This document shows positions 1 through 8,039 of a DNA stretch of 51,944 nt, piece after piece. Position 1 is the stretch's first letter. Each line of letters begins with the position of its first letter. Both the position numbers and the translations under genes were made by a program. The stretch comes from Actinomycetes bacterium (GTDB lineage: Bacteria; Actinomycetota; Acidimicrobiia; Acidimicrobiales; RAAP-2): positions 1 to 51,944 of the forward strand of contig JAJZAC010000006.1 of the NCBI GenBank assembly GCA_021799615.1. The letters run 5' to 3'. Under the pieces are notes generated by a model. That model worked only from the letters and a program-made list of their open reading frames with translations, made no database searches and was not told the DNA's origin.

Positions 1-149
1 TCTCTCCGACGGACCGGGGTCTGCTACTGGGCTCTCCGGCGATTACCCAGACGGGACTTGCACCCGCAGGCTTGGTCCAGTTTTCAGGACGCAACATGCA
101 CCGACCGTACCGGCGGGGACCGGCCCCCACAACCGGTACCCTTCGGGGG

Positions 150-902
150 GTGAGCGACACGGACGAGACCGCGGACGAGACCGGGGACGAGAACGCCGGC
201 ACCGCCGGGGACACGGACGAGACCGGGGGCGGGGACCGGTCCCCCGTCGGCGGACAACGCCGTCGGCCGGGCCTCCTGGGGAAACTGCCCGGCCTGCTGG
301 CCCAGGCGCCCCCGGGGACGGTCACCACGTCGGCGCGTCCGGCCAGCCGCTGGCAGGTCGACCGCCTGGAGCAGACCGAACGGCGCTTCTCGTTCGCCGC
401 CGCGGTGGTGGCGGTCATCTTCGGGGTGACCATCTACGTGTCCGAGACCTCGGACCGGCACTTCCACCTGGCGAAGAACCAGCTCTCCCCGCAGACGATG
501 CTCGTGCTCGGTCTGGTCCTCGGTGCGTTGCTGGTGGTCACCGCCCTCGTGGGGCGGCGGGGCCCGGTGGCGTTCGTGGCACTCTTCGGCGGCATCGCCT
601 TCTTCGCCTACGGCTTCCTCGGACTGTTGTTCTGGATCCTCGGCTTCTGGCTGCTCTATCGCGGCTACAAGGCCCAGAAGGCAGCGGCAGCGGCACGCTC
701 GGCGGCCGGGACGTCCGGCCCCACCCGGTCAACCGCCGGGCGGGGCCCCGGCGCCCGGGACCGCGGCACCAACCGGGCACCCTCCCCGTCGGGGCCCCGG
801 CGACCACCCGAGGCGAACAAGCGCTACACCCCCAAGCGCCCGCCGCCGGGGGCTCCACGCCCGTCGAGGCGGGAGCGACGCCGGGCAGCGGACGGGTCCT
901 GA
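150..902 (+). CDS. Hypothetical membrane protein with acidic N-terminus, hydrophobic segments and basic Pro/Arg-rich C-terminal tail
   Basis: ORF 72..902; GTG at 150 (VSDTDETADETGDE...) is the likelier start. Hydrophobic stretches FSFAAAVVAVIFGVTIYV, MLVLGLVLGALLVVTALV and VAFVALFGGIAFFAYGFLGLLFWILGFWLLY. Confidence 0.6.
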   Translation: MSDTDETADETGDENAGTAGDTDETGGGDRSPVGGQRRRPGLLGKLPGLLAQAPPGTVTTSARPASRWQVDRLEQTERRFSFAAAVVAVIFGVTIYVSETSDRHFHLAKNQLSPQTMLVLGLVLGALLVVTALVGRRGPVAFVALFGGIAFFAYGFLGLLFWILGFWLLYRGYKAQKAAAAARSAAGTSGPTRSTAGRGPGARDRGTNRAPSPSGPRRPPEANKRYTPKRPPPGAPRPSRRERRRAADGS

Positions 903-910
903 GGCGCCGG

Positions 911-941
911 CGCCGGGCGACGTCACCCGGATCGCCCGGCG
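911..941. terminator. Possible bidirectional terminator hairpin between convergent genes
   Basis: 9-bp perfect inverted repeat CGCCGGGCG (911-919) / CGCCCGGCG (933-941) straddling the 3' end of the minus-strand TetR gene and just after the stop at 902. No T-tract. Confidence 0.4.
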
Positions 942-1627
942 TCGCCCTCCCGACGGCCTCCGTCGACCAGGAGCGCCGAACGGAGCAGGTCCAGGAGCTC
1001 GGCCCGGCGCCGGACCAGTGACCGCGCCGTCGGCTCCTCGCCCACGGCGCGGAGCACCCCCACCTCGGTGACCATGCCGATGACCGTCGAGTAGATGGCG
1101 AGGAGGAGGAGCCGTGGTTCGTGGCGACGCATGTGCCCGGCGTCCATTTCCGCCCGGAGGAAGTCGTTGGCTCGTGCCACGAGGGGCTCCAACGCCGCCG
1201 TCAACCGGGTGGCCGACGGGGGGCCGAGGCGGCCGACCTCACGCACCAGGCCCAGGAGCTCGGGCCGCCGGGCCGCCAGCCGGAACACCGAGCGGACCAC
1301 CGCCTCCACCCGGTCCCATCCGTCACCGGCGCTGGCCAGAGCCGTCTCCAGCGCGGCGGTGAGGTCGGCGGCGCTGCGGTCGATGACCGCGTCGAGGAGC
1401 GCCTCTTTGGACGGGAACCAGTAGAGGATGGTCTGCTTGCGGACCTCGAGGCCGGCGGCCAGCGCGTCGAGTGAGGTCGCCTCGTAGCCGCGTTCGGCGA
1501 ACGACACCAGGGCGGCGTCGAGGATGCGGCTGGCGGTCCCGCCGTCGGCAGCACGTCGGCCTCGGCCGGACGGTGCCCCGGAACCCCCGGCCGGCGGGGT
1601 CGCTGGGTCGGTGGTCGACGGGCTCAC
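923..1627 (-). CDS. TetR/AcrR family transcriptional regulator
   Basis: N-terminal HTH pattern SRILDAALVSFAERGYEATSLDALAAGLEVRKQTILYWFPSKEALLDAVI; divergent from the lipid operon. Confidence 0.92.
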   Translation of the reverse strand: MSPSTTDPATPPAGGSGAPSGRGRRAADGGTASRILDAALVSFAERGYEATSLDALAAGLEVRKQTILYWFPSKEALLDAVIDRSAADLTAALETALASAGDGWDRVEAVVRSVFRLAARRPELLGLVREVGRLGPPSATRLTAALEPLVARANDFLRAEMDAGHMRRHEPRLLLLAIYSTVIGMVTEVGVLRAVGEEPTARSLVRRRAELLDLLRSALLVDGGRREGDAGRSG

Positions 1628-1628
1628 T

Positions 1629-1640
1629 TACCATATGGTA
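1629..1640. promoter_or_regulatory. Palindromic candidate TetR operator overlapping the divergent promoters
   Basis: Perfect 12-bp palindrome TACCATATGGTA in the 23-bp gap between the two divergent start codons; its minus-strand TACCAT lies 7 nt upstream of the tetR GTG. Confidence 0.6.
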
Positions 1641-1650
1641 GACAACCGTC

Positions 1651-4083
1651 GTGGTCGACGTCCGCCATGCGCTGGCCGGGAAACGGTTCTTCGTGACCGG
1701 CGCCACCGGGTTCCTGGGGACGGCGCTCGTCGAGCGGTTGCTCCGGTCGGTACCGGACTGCCAGGTCGTCCTCCTGGTCCGGCCCGGGCGCCGGGCCACG
1801 CCGGCCCAGCGCGTGGCGAGAGAGATCGTGAAGAACGACTGCTTCGACCGGCTCCGGGCCGAGCTCGGCGACCGGTTCGACGACGAGATCTCCGCCCGGC
1901 TCCAGGCGGTGGCCGGCGACGTCGGCACCGACCGCCTGGGTCTCGACGACGACGGGATCCGCCTCCTGTCGACGTGCGACGTGGTCGTGCACAGTGCCGC
2001 CACCGTCAGCTTCGACGCGCCGCTCGACAGCGCCGTCGAGGTGAACATGCTGGGGCCGTCCCGGGTGGCCGAGGCCGTCGTCGAGGCCCGGGCGCTGGCC
2101 GCCGCCGACGGCCGCTCCGGCCCGGCGCACTTCGTACCGGTGTCGACCGCCTACGTGGCCGGCACCCACCAGGGCGAGGCGGCCGAGGAGCTCCTCGACG
2201 GGAACCGCTACAGCGTGGCCGTCGACTGGCGCGGGGAGGTGGCGGCCGCCCGCCGCCTGCGCGACGACCTCGAATCGGCGTCGCGGCGCCCGGAACGACT
2301 GGCCGGTTACACCCGCTCGGCCCGTGACGAACTGGGCGCGGCCGGGCTGCACCTCCTGGCCGAACGGGCCGAGCGGCTGCGCGAGGACTGGGTGAAGCGG
2401 GAGCTGGTCGACGCGGGCAAGGCCCGTGCCCAGGCCCTCGGCTGGCCGGACGCCTACGCGTACACCAAGGCTCTGGGCGAACGGGCCCTCACCTCCCGCT
2501 TCGGCGGCGAGGTGCCCATCACCATCGTCCGGCCGTCGATCATCGAATCGGCCCTGGCTGAGCCCCGCCCCGGCTGGATCCGGGGGTTCCGGATGGCCGA
2601 GCCGATCATCCTCTCGTACGCCCGGGGCCTGCTGCGCGAGTTCCCCGGCGTGCCCGAGGGCGTGATCGACGTCATCCCCGTCGACCTGGTGGTGGCGGCC
2701 ATCGTGGCCGTGGCCGCCCGCGGCCCGGTCGGCACGTCACCGTCGGTCGTCCACGTGGCCTCCGGCGTGCGCAACCCCTTCCGCTACGGACGACTGGTCG
2801 ATCTGGTGCAGGCGTGGTTCACCGACCACCCCATCTACGACGCCGACGGCCAACCGATCGTGGTCCCCGAATGGTCGTTCCCGGGACGGGGACGGGTCCA
2901 GCGCCAGCTCCAACGGGCCGACCGGCTCATGGAGACGGCCGAACGCCTGGTCGGCTCCCTTCCCGTGCGGGGCCGGCGCGCCACCTGGATGGCCGGCCTC
3001 GAGGAACGCCACGCCCTCGTCCAACGCGCCCTCGGCTACGTCGAGCTCTACGGCGCCTACACCGAGACCGAGGCCCGCTACCGGGTGGACCGCCTGCTCG
3101 GCCTGTGGGGCGAGCTGTCCGAGGCCGACCGGGAGCGGTTCTGCTTCGACCCGGCCGCCATCGACTGGGACACCTACGTCCGCGACGTCCACCTGCCCTC
3201 CATCGTCAGCCACGCCCGGGTGCGCACGACGCCCGGTCGTTCCACCCAGGTGCCCCGGGCCGAGCGGACCCGGGCCGCCGTCCTCTCCCCCGACCGCCAC
3301 CTGGCCGCCTTCGACCTGGAGAACACCCTCGTGTCCTCCAACGTGGTCGACTCCTACGCCTGGCTGGCGTCGCGCCACCTGCCGGCACGCGGCCGGGCCG
3401 CCTTCGTGGCCGACCTGGTCCGCCAGGCCCCCGCCCTGCTGGCCCTGGACCGGCGGGACCGCGGTGACTTCCTCCGCTCGTTCTACCGGCGCTACGAGGG
3501 CGCCCCCACCGACCGGCTCGACGACGACGGGTGGGAGCTGTTCCACCACCTCCTCCTGGCCAAGTCCTATCCGTCGGCCATCGCCCGGGTCCGTCGCCAC
3601 CGGGCCCTCGGCCACCGCACCGTGCTCATCACCGGTGCCCTCGACCTGGTCGTCGAGCCGCTGCGCCCCCTGTTCGACGACATCGTGTGCGCCCGGTTGG
3701 GCCGCAACGGCGGGACCTTCACCGGGCACCTCGACGAGCTCCCCCCCATCGGCGAGGCCCGGGCCCTGGTACTGGCCGACTACGCCGCGGCCGAGGGGCT
3801 CCGCCTCGAGGAGTCCGTCGCCTACGCCGACTCGGCCAGCGACCTGGCCATGCTCGAGGCGGTCGGGTTCCCGGTGGCCGTCAACCCGGAAGCCAAACTG
3901 GCCGCCATCGCCCGGCGGCGTGGCTGGCTGGTCGAGGAGTGGGGCACGGCCGAAGGCGGCCCGCGTCCCGTGCTCCCGCTCGGTCCGCTCGACGCGCCCG
4001 GCGCCCGCCGGCGACCGGGTGACTCCCCCTTCTCCCCCGCCGCCCGCGCCGGTGCCCGGCGGCGCCTGGAGCCACGGCGGTGA
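1651..4083 (+). CDS. Fatty acyl-CoA reductase-like NAD(P)-binding protein fused to a C-terminal HAD-IB-like domain
   Basis: Rossmann motif VTGATGFLG, YxxxK motif AYAYTKALGE; C-terminal AAFDLENTLVSSNVVDSYAWLA...VLITGALDLVVEPL...YADSASDLAMLEAVGFPVAVNPE. Confidence 0.88.
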   Translation: MVDVRHALAGKRFFVTGATGFLGTALVERLLRSVPDCQVVLLVRPGRRATPAQRVAREIVKNDCFDRLRAELGDRFDDEISARLQAVAGDVGTDRLGLDDDGIRLLSTCDVVVHSAATVSFDAPLDSAVEVNMLGPSRVAEAVVEARALAAADGRSGPAHFVPVSTAYVAGTHQGEAAEELLDGNRYSVAVDWRGEVAAARRLRDDLESASRRPERLAGYTRSARDELGAAGLHLLAERAERLREDWVKRELVDAGKARAQALGWPDAYAYTKALGERALTSRFGGEVPITIVRPSIIESALAEPRPGWIRGFRMAEPIILSYARGLLREFPGVPEGVIDVIPVDLVVAAIVAVAARGPVGTSPSVVHVASGVRNPFRYGRLVDLVQAWFTDHPIYDADGQPIVVPEWSFPGRGRVQRQLQRADRLMETAERLVGSLPVRGRRATWMAGLEERHALVQRALGYVELYGAYTETEARYRVDRLLGLWGELSEADRERFCFDPAAIDWDTYVRDVHLPSIVSHARVRTTPGRSTQVPRAERTRAAVLSPDRHLAAFDLENTLVSSNVVDSYAWLASRHLPARGRAAFVADLVRQAPALLALDRRDRGDFLRSFYRRYEGAPTDRLDDDGWELFHHLLLAKSYPSAIARVRRHRALGHRTVLITGALDLVVEPLRPLFDDIVCARLGRNGGTFTGHLDELPPIGEARALVLADYAAAEGLRLEESVAYADSASDLAMLEAVGFPVAVNPEAKLAAIARRRGWLVEEWGTAEGGPRPVLPLGPLDAPGARRRPGDSPFSPAARAGARRRLEPRR

Positions 4084-5324
4084 AGACCCTCGTCGTCGAA
4101 CGGAACGTGGCCCGCTTCGCCGCCTCCCGGCTCGCCTCCGCCTTCGGATCGGGCCGGGGAGCAGCCGTCGGTCCGCTCCGCCTGCTCGACGTCGACCCAC
4201 CCGACCGTCCTGGCGGCGACGGGTGGGTCCGGCTCGTGCCCACCCTGTCCGGGATCTGCGGTTCGGACCTGGCCACCCTCGACGGCCGGAGCTCGCGCTA
4301 CTTCGAGGACCTGGTGAGCTTCCCGTTCGTTCCCGGCCACGAGGTGGTGGGGGTGCTCGACGCGGACGGCACCGACCGGTCGGGCGCGCCGCTGGCCGCC
4401 GGCACGCGCGCCGTCATCGAGCCGGTCCTCGGCTGCGCTCCGCGGGGCATCAACCCGCGCTGCCCCGCCTGCGCCGCCGGCCACACCGGCGCCTGCCCCC
4501 ACCTCACCGACGGCCGGCTCGCCCCCGGGCTGCAGACCGGCTACTGCGCCAGCACCGGCGGCGGGTGGTCGGCCGCCGGTCTGTGGGCCCACGCGTCGCA
4601 GCTGCACGCAGTGCCCGACGCCCTGTCCGACGAGGACGCCGTGATGGTCGAACCCACCGCCTGTGCCGTCCACGCCGTGCGCACCGCCGGCATCGGCGAC
4701 GGCGACGTGGTCGCCGTGGTGGGGGCCGGCACCATCGGCCTGGCGGTGGTGGCAGCGCTCGCCCACGCCCTGGCTCCGGTGACGCCGGGCGCCGTGGTGG
4801 TCGGTGCCCGCTATCCCCACCAGCGACAGCTGGCCGAGCGCCTGGGTGCCACGGCGGCCGTCACGCCGGAGCAGCTGCCCCGGGCCGTGCGGCGGGTCAC
4901 TCGTTCCCTGGCCGTGGCCGGCTCGGTCACCGGCGGGGCGGACGTGGTCCTCGACTGCGCGGGTACCGCCGAGTCCCTGGCCACGTCGTTGGCACTGACC
5001 CGCAACGGTGGCCGGGTGGCGCTGGTCGGCATGCCCGGGCGGGTCCAGGTCGACCTGGCACCCCTCTGGCACCGCGAGCTGACCCTGGCCGGCGCCTACG
5101 CCTACGGCGTCGAGGCGCCGGCCGACGGCAGTGCCGGTGACGGCCGGCGCACGTTCGACGTCGCCATCGACCTGGTGGCCTCGGCCGGACTGGGTGACCT
5201 CGTCTCGGCCACGTACCCGCTCGAACGCTACGAGGAGGCCCTGGCCCATGCCGGTGCCGCCGGCCGGCGTGGCGCGGTGAAGATCGCCTTCGCACCCCGC
5301 AACCGGAAAGGACGTGCCCGATGA
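4080..5324 (+). CDS. Zinc-dependent (MDR family) alcohol dehydrogenase
   Basis: SGICGSDLATLDG, FVPGHEVVGVLD, Cys cluster (CAPRGINPRCPACAAGHTGAC), Rossmann VVGAGTIGLAVVAAL; overlaps the upstream gene by 4 nt. Confidence 0.88.
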   Translation: MKTLVVERNVARFAASRLASAFGSGRGAAVGPLRLLDVDPPDRPGGDGWVRLVPTLSGICGSDLATLDGRSSRYFEDLVSFPFVPGHEVVGVLDADGTDRSGAPLAAGTRAVIEPVLGCAPRGINPRCPACAAGHTGACPHLTDGRLAPGLQTGYCASTGGGWSAAGLWAHASQLHAVPDALSDEDAVMVEPTACAVHAVRTAGIGDGDVVAVVGAGTIGLAVVAALAHALAPVTPGAVVVGARYPHQRQLAERLGATAAVTPEQLPRAVRRVTRSLAVAGSVTGGADVVLDCAGTAESLATSLALTRNGGRVALVGMPGRVQVDLAPLWHRELTLAGAYAYGVEAPADGSAGDGRRTFDVAIDLVASAGLGDLVSATYPLERYEEALAHAGAAGRRGAVKIAFAPRNRKGRAR

Positions 5325-6910
5325 GCCCCCGTCCAGGGTTCGTGCTCGACGTCGACCGCTCCACCCCTCCCACCCTGTTCTGGCACGGGGAGGGCTTCCG
5401 CCTGGAGCGCCTGCCCGTGGGCAGCCGGGTCGTCTACGCCCCCGAGCCGCTCGAGCCGCTGCGCGATCCCCGCGCCGCCATCCGCTCCGCCCTCCTCCAC
5501 CCCCTGGGCGACAGCGAACCACTCGACGCGCTGCTGCGGCCGGGCATGCGCCTCACGATCGCCTTCGACGACGTCTCCCTCCCGTTGCCGCCGATGGCCC
5601 GGCCCGACGCCCGCCAACTGGTCATGGAGGAGGTGCTGGACCTGGCAGCGGCGGCAGGCGTGGACGACGTCGTCCTCATCGCCGCACTCGCCCTGCACCG
5701 GCGCATGACCGAAGCCGAACTGCGCCACGCGCTGGGGGACCGCGTCTACGACGCGTTCGCTCCGGCCGGCCTCCTCCTCCAGCACGACGCCGAGGACCCC
5801 GACGCCCTGGTCCACCTGGGCGTGACCGACCAGGGCGAGGACGTCGAGATCAACCGCCGGGCTGCCGAGAGCGACCTGCTCGTCTACGTGAACATCAACC
5901 TGGTCGCCATGGACGGCGGCCACAAGAGCGTCGCCACCGGCCTGGCCAGCTACCGGAGCCTCCGCCACCACCACAACCCGGCCACCATGCGGGCCAGCCG
6001 GTCGTTCATGGACCAGCACCACTCCGAGCTCCACTCCTCCAACTGGCGGATGGGGCGGCTCATCGCCGAGTCGGGCGTACGGATCTTCCAGATCGAGACC
6101 ACCCTCAACACCGACACCTTCCCCGGCACCTTCGACTTCCTCCAGAAGCGCGAGTGGGAGTGGAGCCTGCGCGACCGCGCCGCGTTCGCCGCCAGTTCGG
6201 CCGCTCTCGAGCGCACCCCGCCCCGGGTGGCCCGACGGATCTTCCATTCGGTGCGGGCTCCCCACCGGCTGACGTCCGTCCAGGCCGGTGAGGTCGAGGC
6301 CGTCCACGCCGAGACGACGGCCAACGTCCACCGCCAGCAGCTGGTGGCCGTCGACGGGCAGACGGACATCCTCACCATGGGCCTCCCCTACATCAGCCCC
6401 TACAACGTCAACTCCGTGCTCAACCCCATCCTGGTGGCGTGCCTCGGACTCGGCTACTTCTTCAACCTGTACCGGGGGCGACCCCTCGTGCGCGAGGGCG
6501 GCGTGCTCATCATGAGCCACCCCACCCGGCCGGAGTTCGACCCGGTCCACCATCCCAGCTACATCGACTTCTTCGAGGAGGTCCTGCCGGAGACCACCGA
6601 CCCGGTGGCCATCGCCGAACGGTTCGAGGAGTCCTTCGCCACCGACCCGTGGTACGTCCACCTGTACCGGACCGGCTACGCCTACCACGGGGTCCACCCC
6701 TTCTACATGTGGTACTGGTGCGCGCACGCCCTCGAGCATCTCGGCGCGGTGATCGTGGTGGGCGGCGACCCCGCGTCCGTCCGCCGGATGGGGTTCCGGC
6801 CCGCCTCGACGCTGGCCGACGCCCTCGAGATCGCCTCCGACGTGGTGGGGACCTCGCCGACCCTCACCCACCTCCACACGCCCCCGATCATGCTGGCGGA
6901 CGTCACGTGA
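5321..6910 (+). CDS. LarA/DUF2088-like protein (lactate racemase domain family)
   Basis: DDVSLPLPPM, LHRRMTEAELRHALGDRVYD, VAMDGGHKSVATGLASYRSL resemble LarA signature regions; overlaps neighbours by 4 nt on each side. Confidence 0.75.
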   Translation: MSPRPGFVLDVDRSTPPTLFWHGEGFRLERLPVGSRVVYAPEPLEPLRDPRAAIRSALLHPLGDSEPLDALLRPGMRLTIAFDDVSLPLPPMARPDARQLVMEEVLDLAAAAGVDDVVLIAALALHRRMTEAELRHALGDRVYDAFAPAGLLLQHDAEDPDALVHLGVTDQGEDVEINRRAAESDLLVYVNINLVAMDGGHKSVATGLASYRSLRHHHNPATMRASRSFMDQHHSELHSSNWRMGRLIAESGVRIFQIETTLNTDTFPGTFDFLQKREWEWSLRDRAAFAASSAALERTPPRVARRIFHSVRAPHRLTSVQAGEVEAVHAETTANVHRQQLVAVDGQTDILTMGLPYISPYNVNSVLNPILVACLGLGYFFNLYRGRPLVREGGVLIMSHPTRPEFDPVHHPSYIDFFEEVLPETTDPVAIAERFEESFATDPWYVHLYRTGYAYHGVHPFYMWYWCAHALEHLGAVIVVGGDPASVRRMGFRPASTLADALEIASDVVGTSPTLTHLHTPPIMLADVT

Positions 6911-7917
6911 GCACGCCCCCCGCCACCGGGAGCTGGTCGGGCCGGCTGCGCAGCGCCTCGGCGGCGGCGGCCGACGCCGCTCTCGGAGCCCGGAAGCGCC
7001 GGGCCCGGGTGGCGTCCCGGGTGGCCCGGCTGCCGTTCCCCCTGCGCGCCCCGACCTGGCCCGGCTCGGTCGAACGCCCCCCACCCGACCGGGGCCTGGG
7101 CGTCGACTACGACACCGGCTGGTCCCGGCGATACCCGGTGCGCCTGGCGCGTGCCGTGCTCCTGGACAACGTCGCACGTCCCCTGGCCCGGCTGGTCGCC
7201 GATCCGGTGGTCCGGGGCGAGGAGAACCTCGTCGACCTCGAGGCGCCCGTCATCTTCGTGGCCAACCACGCCAGCCACGTGGACACGCCCCTCCTGCTCT
7301 CGTGCCTCCCGGTGCGGTTCCGGCACCGGACGGTGGTGGCCGCCGCCGCCGACTACTTCTTCGACCGGACGTGGAAGGCGGCACTGTGGTCGTTCGCCCT
7401 CGCCACCATCCCCATCGAACGGACCCGGGTGAACCGCCGCTCGGCGGCCCTGGCCGCCGAACTGGTGGGCGAGGGATGGAGCCTGGTCATCTTCCCCGAG
7501 GGCGGCCGCTCGCCCGACGGGTGGGGCCAGCCGTTCCGGGGGGGTGCCGCCTACCTGGCCGACCGGACCGGACGCCCGGTCGTCCCCGTCCACATCGACG
7601 GTTCCCGCCACGTCCTCCCGAAGTCCGGATCCCCTGGGCGGTCCGGCCTCCACCGCTCGCAGGTCACGGTGACGTTCGGCGCCCCCCTCTCGCCCGACGA
7701 CGGCGAGGACGCCCGGCACTTCGGCGGGCGCATCGAGGCGGCGGTGGCCACCCTGGCCGACGAGCGGGGCACCGACTGGTGGACGGCGAAGCGCCGGGCC
7801 GCGGCGGGGACCACCCCGGCCCTGGGCGGTCCCGACGTCGCTCCGTGGCGGCGGGCCTGGGCGCTCCCCGCCACCCCCCACCCCGCCCACGACGACGAGT
7901 GGCCGCTGGCCGACTGA
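6907..7917 (+). CDS. PlsC-type 1-acyl-glycerol-phosphate acyltransferase family protein
   Basis: HX4D motif NHASHVD, FPEGGRS motif; GTG at 6907 forms a GTGA overlap with the upstream stop. The longer 6439 ORF start is spurious. Confidence 0.88.
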   Translation: MSTPPATGSWSGRLRSASAAAADAALGARKRRARVASRVARLPFPLRAPTWPGSVERPPPDRGLGVDYDTGWSRRYPVRLARAVLLDNVARPLARLVADPVVRGEENLVDLEAPVIFVANHASHVDTPLLLSCLPVRFRHRTVVAAAADYFFDRTWKAALWSFALATIPIERTRVNRRSAALAAELVGEGWSLVIFPEGGRSPDGWGQPFRGGAAYLADRTGRPVVPVHIDGSRHVLPKSGSPGRSGLHRSQVTVTFGAPLSPDDGEDARHFGGRIEAAVATLADERGTDWWTAKRRAAAGTTPALGGPDVAPWRRAWALPATPHPAHDDEWPLAD

Positions 7918-8039
7918 CCCGGCAGTCACGTGCCGGGCAGAGCCGGCATCGCTGACCGGGTCTCCGGGCACGCCGGGGCCCGCATGAGCGTCCTCCACCT
8001 CCGGATCGACCACCACGAGCCGTCCCTAGGATGTCGCCC

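Noticed and set aside
10-70. tRNA-like TPsiC arm on the minus strand (GCGGGTGCAAGTCCCGT) plus an adjacent CTGGG/CCCAG hairpin
   Set aside because: No matching acceptor stem, anticodon arm or CCA found, the T-loop is atypical, and the region is cut by the window edge.
162-240. Repetitive gacgagacc tracts near the 5' end of the first gene
   Set aside because: Imperfect short coding repeats for an acidic D/E/T-rich segment; no evidence of a separate element.
2737-4200. Long antisense ORFs (also 3822..5522, 5228..7177, 9099..10451, 21480..22868, 22535..24823, 40365..43553)
   Set aside because: Shadow ORFs typical of high-GC DNA, opposite well-supported genes, with Gly/Arg/His/Val-biased composition and no recognisable domains.
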